This document shows, piece after piece, positions 1 to 6,075 of a DNA stretch of 6,118 bases. Source of the stretch: an uncultured Alphaproteobacteria bacterium. GTDB lineage: Bacteria > Pseudomonadota > Alphaproteobacteria > Rickettsiales > UBA1997. The stretch spans positions 1 through 6,118 of the forward strand of contig CAILUF010000100.1 of NCBI GenBank assembly GCA_903837365.1, given 5' to 3'. The position numbers were made by a program, and so were the translations under genes. A model generated the notes under the pieces. The model did not search any database. It was not told the origin of the DNA and was given only the letters and a program-made list of their open reading frames with translations. Each line of letters begins with the position of its first letter. The first letter of the stretch is position 1.

Positions 1-24
1 AAGAAGTTTGATTTAAAAAAATAG

Positions 25-1497
25 ATGAATAAATTATTGAAATTTACATTTTTAATTTTAGCTATTAACCATTGTTTAATGCAATCGGGTATTGCACAAA
101 CTGATTCAATGAATTATTTTTTAGAAAAAAGAAAAAATGATATCGAACCTTTTGATAGCTCAAAAGTTAAGATTGATTTAGAATCACTTGGTCTAGATGA
201 TTTGGATGGTAATAAAAAAGATTTAAAAAAAGAAAAATCCACAATAATCAATAATAATGAATCAAAATCACCAAAAACTATCATAAATAATAAATCATTA
301 GGAAATTCTCCTGAAATTCCCAATCGTCCAGTCCTAAATCCTGATCTTAAAATTGAAAATAAAAATATTTTACCTCAAGATAATATCGTCAAAAAAATTG
401 AAGAAAATAAAATTAATGAAGCGCTAAAAAAATCTAAGCCAATTGAGGAAGTTGAAAAAAAAATACCAGAAAAGAAAATTACCGCAACTTCTAAAACCTC
501 TAAAATTAATCGCTATAAAGTTATCAATGAAAAGAAAAAAAAGAAATTATCAACTCGATTAAAACTAGAAAAGAGTAAGTCAAAACACATCAAAAAACAA
601 AATGTAAAAGATGAAGAGGATGCGCAATCAAAGGAAATATTTGATTCAAAATTAGATGAAAATAACTCGTCACCCCTCAAAGAAAAGCCGAAAGATATTC
701 AAAAAAGAATTCGCACTAAAAATGAAATTTTAAATGAATTAAGAAGAATTTATCTTGGCGATGAGCGCGATGAAAAAATTCAACGTCTTCAACAAATTGA
801 TGATGATTTTATTGACAATGAAATTATTCTTCCCAAGTCAAAAGATCTTTCTAAATTTTCAATTGATGAGCTTCCAGCCTTTCCAATTCTGAGTCAAAGC
901 CGAACTGAAGATAATTTTCATATTCCATTTATTTTAACTCCCAAACAAAAAATTAACATGTTATTTGAGGCAGTTAATGATGGCGATGTTTTACGATTTA
1001 TTGAAATTTTTAAACAAGTACAAAATCCTAATATCCAAAATGAATTTGGCGATACAATTTTAACAAATACAATTTTATCAAAAAAATATTCAATAATGGC
1101 TGAAATTTTAGCTAAAGGTGCGGATCCAGATCTACCAAATCGTCTTGGCTTTTCACCTCTCGAAATTGCTATTGAACTTCTTGATTTTACAGCGTTAAAA
1201 ATTTTGATTGAAAATCTTGCCAATATCAATTCGATCGATCGTTTTGGTCGAACATATCTAATGCATGCTTCTCGAGTTGGATTTTTACCTGCGGTGGATT
1301 TGTTTGTTAAAAATGGTATCGATATAAACGCTGTTGATAATGATGGTTTTAGTGCACTTTCGATTGCCTATCGTCATAAAAAAGAAGTTATAGTCCAATA
1401 TCTTATCAAGCATGGAGCTAAGCAGTGGATTGAACGAAAGCATATGCCAGAAAAACAAAAATTAATACAAGAGTTGGATAATCGCTGGAAGAGGTAA
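25..1497 (+). CDS. Secreted ankyrin-repeat protein with Lys-rich disordered middle (RARP-1-like architecture)
   Basis: This is a 490-residue protein. It starts at the first ATG (25) with no clear Shine-Dalgarno site, but the signal peptide begins exactly there, which supports the start. Residues 1-25 form a Sec signal peptide: MNKLLK, a hydrophobic core FTFLILAI, and a likely cleavage after SGIA. Residues 30-290 are low-complexity, rich in Lys, Glu, Asn and Ser, and probably disordered, with a strongly basic patch at 170-192 that includes five consecutive lysines. A short conserved-looking stretch (ELPAFPILS, then HIPFILTPKQK, residues 282-309) leads into about five ankyrin repeats: 309-340, 341-373, 374-405, 406-439 and 440-468. 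Ankyrin marks include AKGADPDLPN, LMHASRVGF and LIKHGAK. Ankyrin repeats bind proteins, and no catalytic domain is visible. Known family context: rickettsial RARP-1 has the same order of signal peptide, variable middle and C-terminal ankyrins. The match here is in architecture only. The protein is probably periplasmic, on the surface or secreted, and its partner is unknown. Confidence 0.9.
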   Translation: MNKLLKFTFLILAINHCLMQSGIAQTDSMNYFLEKRKNDIEPFDSSKVKIDLESLGLDDLDGNKKDLKKEKSTIINNNESKSPKTIINNKSLGNSPEIPNRPVLNPDLKIENKNILPQDNIVKKIEENKINEALKKSKPIEEVEKKIPEKKITATSKTSKINRYKVINEKKKKKLSTRLKLEKSKSKHIKKQNVKDEEDAQSKEIFDSKLDENNSSPLKEKPKDIQKRIRTKNEILNELRRIYLGDERDEKIQRLQQIDDDFIDNEIILPKSKDLSKFSIDELPAFPILSQSRTEDNFHIPFILTPKQKINMLFEAVNDGDVLRFIEIFKQVQNPNIQNEFGDTILTNTILSKKYSIMAEILAKGADPDLPNRLGFSPLEIAIELLDFTALKILIENLANINSIDRFGRTYLMHASRVGFLPAVDLFVKNGIDINAVDNDGFSALSIAYRHKKEVIVQYLIKHGAKQWIERKHMPEKQKLIQELDNRWKR

Positions 1498-1517
1498 AAA
1501 AATAATTATAAACAAGA

Positions 1518-1541
1518 TATGTTTTAAATAAATAAAACATA
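1518..1541 (+). terminator. AT-only hairpin after gene A, possible weak terminator
   Basis: TATGTTTTA at 1518-1526 and TAAAACATA at 1533-1541 form a perfect 9-bp stem with a 6-base loop, 20 bases after the stop codon of the first gene. The stem has only one G-C pair and no clean T-run follows, so it would be a weak intrinsic terminator at best. The placement is right for one. It may equally be a protein-binding inverted repeat, since the left arm recurs at 1572-1580. Confidence 0.35.
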
Positions 1542-1584
1542 AAGTATTATTTGAATCTAATCTAATTTTTATATGTTTTATTGA

Positions 1585-1606
1585 AAAATTTATTTAGCTA
1601 AATTTT
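1585..1606. repeat. 8-bp AT-rich inverted repeat upstream of gene B
   Basis: AAAATTTA at 1585-1592 and TAAATTTT at 1599-1606 are perfect complements around a 6-base loop. The repeat lies in the gap between the first and second genes. In DNA this AT-rich such repeats arise easily by chance, so no function is claimed. Confidence 0.3.
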
Positions 1607-1631
1607 AACTTTTCATTTTTTACAATTCTCA

Positions 1632-1645
1632 TTTTTGATCAAAAA
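1632..1645. promoter_or_regulatory. 14-bp perfect palindrome upstream of gene B, operator-like
   Basis: TTTTTGATCAAAAA at 1632-1645 is its own reverse complement with no spacer. It lies about 130-140 bases before the probable start of the second gene, where a promoter or operator could sit. I cannot assign convincing -35 and -10 boxes here. The symmetry is seen directly, and the operator role is inference. Confidence 0.25.
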
Positions 1646-1756
1646 GAAATTTTACAGCAATTTTGTTTGAGATTGTCACCTTCCATTGCTATTTTCATTA
1701 GGAATATAAATCATAAAAATAATATTTCTAAATTGCGTTTATCAAGCCAAGTAAAT

Positions 1757-1776
1757 AAAGGATCGCCAATAAAATG
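1757..1776 (+). promoter_or_regulatory. Shine-Dalgarno-like AAAGGA with ATG, out of frame with gene B
   Basis: AAAGGA at 1757-1762 is followed after 11 bases by ATG at 1774. It is the best initiation site near the second gene. Translation from this ATG begins MYFAKTKCN and stops after 23 codons, because it is offset by one base from the long reading frame. If one A of the A4 run at 1786-1789 were absent, the product would read MYFAK followed directly by QNAILILFAI, the hydrophobic signal segment of the long frame. The site therefore looks like the original start of gene B. Confidence 0.5.
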
Positions 1777-1780
1777 TATT

Positions 1781-3502
1781 TTGCTAAAACAAAATGCAAT
1801 CCTAATTTTATTTGCGATTTTTTTATTTCTTTTTTTAAATTATAAAAATTTACTAGCGCAAGAGAATTTTGAAGTGATAGAAAATGAAGAAAGTGCAAAA
1901 AAAATAAATAAGACAGAAAAAACATCTCGTAAAATTATTAAAAAAATATTGCAAGAATCTAACAAAAAAGATGGCGATAGCGCAGATACAGCATCTTCAA
2001 ATAATGGCTCAATATCATCGCCAAATATCTATGATTACAGTCAAGATGACGTAGCTGGAATAAATTCATTGATGATGGCCGTTAATAATAATGATATCGC
2101 TGGAGTAACTTTTTACAGCAAGGCAGGGAGCGCATTAATAAATCAAAAAAATATCGGTGGAGCAACTCCACTTCATATTGCTTCACGTGAAGGTTATTAT
2201 GAAATTGCTAAAATTCTTATCGATAACGGAGCAGATTTTAATCTTACTGACAATGAAGGTTGGACACCGTTAATGCGTGCAAATATTAATGCCCATGATG
2301 ACGTAGTTTTGTTGTTAGTTACAAGAGGAGCGCAAGCTGGAATGTTAAATTACATGAATGAATCAGTGATTATGCATGCAACTTTATCCAATTGTGAAAA
2401 ATGTTTAAACATCATGTTTGAAAAAATTAATTTTTTACAAAATTTTAGTTTAAAAACTCTTAAAGAGCAAATTACCGATTCTTTTATTATTTCACGCAAT
2501 CGAGAAAATCCTAAAATACAAGGATTACTCGAGGCATTTCTTGATCGTCTAACAAAAGTAACGCCAGCGATAAGTAATGAAGAATTTAAGAAAAAAATGG
2601 CTCAGGATTCCGTTAATTCTACCAAGTCAAAAATTATCGAAGAGCTCATTAATAAAGATCAAAATAAAAATATTAAGAAAACAGCTGATAACTCCCAAGC
2701 ATTACTTGTTGCTGATTTTATCGACAAGAATAATCAAGAAAAAAATATCGAAAAAAATAATAAAAAAGCTGAGATTGATAAAAAAATTCAAGCCAATGAA
2801 GCTAAAATTGATGCCAAAAGTGAGATAAAAATTAATGATCTCAAAAATTCGCTAAAATTAATTCCATCCAATATTACCCAAAACCCAGCAATAAATACTG
2901 TAAATTTAAATAGTTTAAATAATTCAAATACCAAAACTCAATCGTCAATAATTACTGATAATGATAATAATAATTCCAAATCTACGAAGTATATTTTTAA
3001 AAAAATTCAAGAAGATAATAAGCCATCAACAATCAATGATAGCAAGGTCTTCATTCTAAAACCACCTGCAAATATTGAAGATAATGCATCAAAAAATATT
3101 GATCATCAAAAGTTATTAGACGATTCAAATCAAAAGCCAAAATTTAAAATAATAAATGAATTAACTGAAAATAAAAATAATAATAAAAATAGCTACAAAG
3201 CAACAAAAAACAATAATTCCAAACAATTAATAGTAAAAACAATTAAATATAATGAAGAAAAAAAAGCCAATATTAATAGTCAAATTTCTAGCAAAATAAA
3301 CAACGCCCAAAATAGTAAGTTGAATTCTGCAAATAATACCAAGAGTAATATTGATTCCAGCGCTGAAACCGTCAATAAAACTGTCGATAATTTATCAAAT
3401 ACTGATAAAAATGACAAGTCAGCTCTTATTCCAATTGTTGATGAAAATGTCAAAGCTCAACCAAAAAAATTCGTTATTGGTATCCTTCCTGATAATCAAT
3501 AA
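1781..3502 (+). CDS. Exported ankyrin-repeat protein with long Asn/Lys-rich tail; start uncertain
   Basis: The frame is open back to 1598 and could start at a TTG at 1667 (611 residues). The first ~36 residues of that reading look like translated intergenic DNA, so I place the start at the in-frame TTG at 1781, just before the hydrophobic segment. An out-of-frame ATG at 1774 has the better ribosome site. In 611-residue numbering, an export signal or membrane segment is at 44-64 (ILILFAIFLFLFLNY, then NLLAQ). Ankyrin repeats follow at 131-162, 163-196 (ATPLHIASREGYYEIAKILI, a textbook unit), 197-229 and a degenerate one at 231-255. Residues 256-300 look helical. Residues 301-611 are Lys/Asn/Ser-rich and probably disordered, with scattered short beta-like motifs and an end at KFVIGILPDNQ. 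The ankyrins predict protein binding, and no enzyme motif is seen. With gene A it forms a pair of exported ankyrin proteins with reversed domain order. No gene name is recognised. Confidence 0.82.
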   Translation: MLKQNAILILFAIFLFLFLNYKNLLAQENFEVIENEESAKKINKTEKTSRKIIKKILQESNKKDGDSADTASSNNGSISSPNIYDYSQDDVAGINSLMMAVNNNDIAGVTFYSKAGSALINQKNIGGATPLHIASREGYYEIAKILIDNGADFNLTDNEGWTPLMRANINAHDDVVLLLVTRGAQAGMLNYMNESVIMHATLSNCEKCLNIMFEKINFLQNFSLKTLKEQITDSFIISRNRENPKIQGLLEAFLDRLTKVTPAISNEEFKKKMAQDSVNSTKSKIIEELINKDQNKNIKKTADNSQALLVADFIDKNNQEKNIEKNNKKAEIDKKIQANEAKIDAKSEIKINDLKNSLKLIPSNITQNPAINTVNLNSLNNSNTKTQSSIITDNDNNNSKSTKYIFKKIQEDNKPSTINDSKVFILKPPANIEDNASKNIDHQKLLDDSNQKPKFKIINELTENKNNNKNSYKATKNNNSKQLIVKTIKYNEEKKANINSQISSKINNAQNSKLNSANNTKSNIDSSAETVNKTVDNLSNTDKNDKSALIPIVDENVKAQPKKFVIGILPDNQ

Positions 3503-3516
3503 AAATTATTATTAAT

Positions 3517-3539
3517 GAAATTTTTCACGAAATTTTTCA
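3517..3539. repeat. Tandem 12-base repeat just after gene B
   Basis: GAAATTTTTCA occurs at 3517-3527 and again at 3529-3539, separated by one C, so the period is 12 bases. Each copy is itself nearly palindromic (TGAAA/TTTCA in the first). It starts 15 bases after the stop codon of gene B. It could be a protein-binding site pair or part of a weak 3' end structure. No T-run follows that would make a good terminator. Confidence 0.4.
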
Positions 3540-3612
3540 ACGCCATTTTGATTAAGAACAAATAATTAGTAACAGTCCTAAGCAATTAAATATTAATTTA
3601 AAATCTATAAAT

Positions 3613-3627
3613 GACACGAAACGTGTC
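3613..3627. promoter_or_regulatory. GC-containing inverted repeat in the gap before gene C
   Basis: GACACG at 3613-3618 and CGTGTC at 3622-3627 form a perfect 6-bp inverted repeat around AAA. Each arm contains four G or C bases, which is unusual in a gap that is otherwise almost all A and T. It lies about 85 bases before the ATG of the third gene, a reasonable place for an operator or a short RNA hairpin in the leader. The symmetry is seen directly and the role is inferred. Confidence 0.4.
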
Positions 3628-3683
3628 GATTGTATTTTCTAAGTCAAAACATAGTCACTTATTAATATTTAAGTTAGTTAAAT

Positions 3684-3712
3684 TAAAACTTATTTTAATA
3701 AAATAAGTTTTA
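3684..3712. promoter_or_regulatory. 29-base perfect palindrome ending on the start codon of gene C
   Basis: The 12-base arms AAAACTTATTTT (3685-3696) and AAAATAAGTTTT (3700-3711) are exact reverse complements around AAT. Counting the flanking T3684/A3712 pair and the inner A3697/T3699 pair, the symmetry extends over 29 bases about A3698. The right arm occupies the ribosome-binding region and includes the A of the ATG. No Shine-Dalgarno sequence is visible there. As RNA it could hide the start codon, and as DNA it could be a repressor site. It may also act as the transcription end of gene B. Which of these applies is not decided by the sequence. Confidence 0.5.
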
Positions 3713-5832
3713 TGTTAACCAAATCATCATCTAACTCATCATCGGATTTTAATCCTCAATTCAGCTATGCAAGACTTCATTTTCTTATAGCTTATCGCAA
3801 TATAGACGATAGGAAAAAAATTAATAATATATTAAAATCCATTCCTCCAGAAAAATTATATGATGTTTTTAAAATTCAAGATTCTGCAAATAATAATCTG
3901 CTAGCAACTGCTTTTTTTTTAAATGATATCAGTATTTTTAGATCTCTTTTATTATTTTTATCTTCAACTCCCGATCTTCTTCAAGAGCTTTTAACTCAAG
4001 AGAATCAAGATGGTCATTCTATCCTTTTGCAAGCGATTTCACATAACAAAATAGAATTTGTTAAAGAAATTTTATCATCTTTTCTTTACGTAAATAATTT
4101 TGAAATTGTTAAAGAAATTTTATCGTCACTATCTTCTTCTCCAAAGCTTCTGCGAGGACTTTTAATTCAAGATAACCAAAAAATTTATTCTATTTTTCAG
4201 CAAATATTTTTAAGTGACAGAATGGAAATTGTTAAAGAAATTTTATCATCTTTATCTCTTTATCCCAGACTACTGCAAGAGTTTTTAATTCAGGAGAGTA
4301 AAGATGGCTATCCTAATTTTCAACTAGCGGTTTTTAATAGCAGAATAGAAATTGTTAAAGAAATTTTATCATCTCTATCTCCTTATCCCGTTATTTTGCA
4401 AGAGCTATTAATTCAAGAGAATATAAAAGGCTATTCTATTCTTAAAGAAGCGATTATAAATGATAGAACAGGCATTATTAAAGAAATTTTATTATCCCCG
4501 TCTCTTTCTCCTGATGTTCTTCGAGAGCTTTTAATACAAGGGGATGAATATGGCTATTCTATTCTTCAGCAAGCGGTTTTAAATGGGGGAATAGAAATTG
4601 TTAATGAAATTTTATCATCCTTATCGTCATTTCCCGATCTTCTTCAAGAAATTTTAGAACAAAAAAATAAATCTAATGAAACGGCAATATTTTGCGCTCT
4701 AAAAAGAATCATTAAAAAAAACGATCCAAATGATAAGATTCCTGATGAAATATTAAAAATAATAGTAAAAAAACAATTTGAAATTGATCTAGATGAGTCA
4801 CAAAAGAAAGTATTAATTGAATATGCCAAGAACCTTATATTGCTCAATTTAATGACCTTAGAACAATTTGGATTTATTAATAAAAAATTAGTTAAAATTT
4901 TAGACGAGAAAATATCATCTAGTGAATCATTAAGTTCAAATCCAATTTCACAAATTTATCAACAACAGCTAATAAAAATTAATAGTAATGAACCAATAAT
5001 AATTAAAGATAATAAATCTCTTTATCTATATAGAGCTGAAGTGCAAGAGCATCATGCATGTCTAGTTTTTTGCGTTGATAATGAAACTAAAAAATTATTA
5101 TCGATAAATTATTGTGATGGAAATTTATACGATAAACTAGGGGATAGAAGATTTAATAGTTGGACGCGAAGATCATTTGGAGTTAGACAGCTAGAACCTG
5201 AAGATCATATTACTTTTTCAGCAGAATTTGTAAAAAAAATAATAGATGAGAATTTTAAGAAGAATATCGAAGAGTTAAAACTCCCTCTTTGTGTTGATGG
5301 TAAAGAAATTAATATTAAAAAAAGAACAGATTGCATTGACATAAAACCTCAATCAAGAGGAAATTGTACATTAAAAACTTCAAATATTTTAGCTCGTTAT
5401 TTATTTCTTATGGTAATGAACAAGGATTATCATCAATATTATGAAGAATTTAAACAAGATCTTAGAAAAGAAGTTATTAATGCTATACCGAAATGTTATG
5501 AAGAGATTGATAAACTAATTGGTACAAAAGTTGCCAATCATTTAATGATTAAAGAAAATATGCAAAAACTTGCTGATAGTAAATTTGGAAGAAAGCAACA
5601 TTTGGAATTTAAAAAAGCATTAAAATATTTTGAGGATCATAATCTTAAGCAAATTGGGGATGAAGATCTAGTAATGTCATCAAAAACTAATCCTGACATT
5701 AAGCAAGAACCGCATAGATTACCGATCCCAGTTTCTATGCCAAGTCCTAAAATTAAAGCAAATTGTATTAATAGTTTAATAGCGATGGTGAAATCAAAGA
5801 TATCCCCAAAAAATCAAGGTAAAAATACATAA
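3712..5832 (+). CDS. Ankyrin-like 41-residue repeat protein with candidate clan CE-like cysteine enzyme domain
   Basis: This is a 706-residue protein. The ATG at 3712 is the only ATG in the open frame until residue 171, and an in-frame stop lies at 3679. The N-terminus is Ser/Asn-rich with no signal peptide. Residues 20-321 hold about eight helix-loop-helix units of 41 residues, with features such as GYSILQQAVLN, IEIVKEILSSLS and LLQELLIQEN. They resemble ankyrin units with an extra short helix. A linker of diverged helices (322-430) precedes a separate domain at about 433-600. It contains EHHACLVFCVDNETKK (446-461), NYCDGN (466-471) and PQSRGNCTLKTSN (546-558). The order His448, Asp469 (or Asn466), Gln547, Cys552 matches that of Ulp1/YopJ-type (clan CE) peptidases or acetyltransferases, but the usual Gly after Cys is Thr and the usual Trp after His is Ala. 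A Lys-rich, Pro-containing tail ends the protein. Repeat-protein function is well supported; enzyme activity is a hypothesis. It may be a translocated effector. Confidence 0.88.
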   Translation: MLTKSSSNSSSDFNPQFSYARLHFLIAYRNIDDRKKINNILKSIPPEKLYDVFKIQDSANNNLLATAFFLNDISIFRSLLLFLSSTPDLLQELLTQENQDGHSILLQAISHNKIEFVKEILSSFLYVNNFEIVKEILSSLSSSPKLLRGLLIQDNQKIYSIFQQIFLSDRMEIVKEILSSLSLYPRLLQEFLIQESKDGYPNFQLAVFNSRIEIVKEILSSLSPYPVILQELLIQENIKGYSILKEAIINDRTGIIKEILLSPSLSPDVLRELLIQGDEYGYSILQQAVLNGGIEIVNEILSSLSSFPDLLQEILEQKNKSNETAIFCALKRIIKKNDPNDKIPDEILKIIVKKQFEIDLDESQKKVLIEYAKNLILLNLMTLEQFGFINKKLVKILDEKISSSESLSSNPISQIYQQQLIKINSNEPIIIKDNKSLYLYRAEVQEHHACLVFCVDNETKKLLSINYCDGNLYDKLGDRRFNSWTRRSFGVRQLEPEDHITFSAEFVKKIIDENFKKNIEELKLPLCVDGKEINIKKRTDCIDIKPQSRGNCTLKTSNILARYLFLMVMNKDYHQYYEEFKQDLRKEVINAIPKCYEEIDKLIGTKVANHLMIKENMQKLADSKFGRKQHLEFKKALKYFEDHNLKQIGDEDLVMSSKTNPDIKQEPHRLPIPVSMPSPKIKANCINSLIAMVKSKISPKNQGKNT
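3769..4674 (+). repeat. Array of ~8 ankyrin-like units, 123-base period, inside gene C
   Basis: Protein units begin at residues 20 (degenerate), 60, 101, 158, 199, 240 and 281, with one extra half-unit inside 101-157. From 4183 to 4674 the period is exactly 123 bases. The block GTTAAAGAAATTTTATCATC is identical or nearly so at each unit (near 4060, 4108, 4231, 4354 and, with changes, 4477 and 4600). That level of silent identity points to recent tandem duplication or gene conversion. Outer units are more diverged than central ones. Confidence 0.85.
4054..4149 (+). repeat. 48-base partial unit duplication within the gene C array
   Basis: Residues 115-130 (EFVKEILSSFLYVNNF) and 131-146 (EIVKEILSSLSSSPKL) start with the same helix, encoded at 4054 and 4102. 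This lengthens the unit that begins at residue 101 from 41 to 57 residues while keeping the frame. It duplicates only the second helix, so the fold there must loop out or form a longer helical stack. Confidence 0.7.
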
Positions 5833-5989
5833 ATCAGAATAATTTAGTGGTTGATTTCAATAACCTGAAGTTCGTAAAGCATTGATATTTTTGCTAATTT
5901 TTTATTTCTAGGAAGGATTGGTTGCGCTTACTCCCCTACAATTTTTTCAATCGTCTCGAAGCTCTCGGGCTATGGCTCCCCCCTTGAGG

Positions 5990-6038
5990 GCTCTTCGCGT
6001 TCAAAAAAAAGCCTAAACGGCTTTTTTTAGCGAAGAGC
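5990..6038. terminator. Strong nested bidirectional terminator hairpin
   Basis: The inner stem pairs AAAAAAAGCC (6004-6013) with GGCTTTTTTT (6019-6028) around TAAAC, giving a GC-topped stem with a T-run on either strand. An outer stem pairs GCTCTTCGC (5990-5998) with GCGAAGAGC (6030-6038) exactly. The inner element is a good intrinsic terminator in both directions and could end gene C transcription, with a converging gene beyond the window. The outer 9-bp stem is not needed for termination and suggests an additional folded RNA or element. Confidence 0.7.
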
Positions 6039-6075
6039 GGGATCAGGAGCGGATGCGACGCAATCCCTGGCGTGA

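Noticed and set aside
918..1229. Open frame on the minus strand inside gene A.
   Set aside because: It lies antisense to clear ankyrin repeats, and its product has no recognisable features.
1667..1780. The N-terminal extension of gene B from the TTG at 1667 as genuine protein.
   Set aside because: It has no ribosome site, no protein-like pattern, and precedes an otherwise ordinary signal peptide. It is kept as a possible alternative start only.
2577..2828. Lys/Ile/Leu-rich frame on the plus strand inside gene B.
   Set aside because: It is a frame shadow of the Lys/Asn-rich tail of gene B, produced by A-rich codons.
2940..3340. A CRISPR array or tandem DNA repeat in the low-complexity tail of gene B.
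   Set aside because: The AAT/AAA-rich look comes from Asn and Lys codons. There is no constant repeat unit or regular spacer.
3611..3706. A 31-codon reading frame starting MTRNVSIVF, ending 5 bases before the ATG of gene C, as a leader peptide.
   Set aside because: It has no Shine-Dalgarno site, its composition is that of translated AT-rich spacer, and it runs through two palindromes. Chance is the simpler explanation.
5918..6016. A TTG-initiated 32-codon frame across the GC-rich island, with AGGAAGG just upstream, and a shorter one from the TTG at 5922.
   Set aside because: The first has too little space between the purine run and the start, both are very short, and their codons overlap the nested hairpin. 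They are better explained by structure than by coding.
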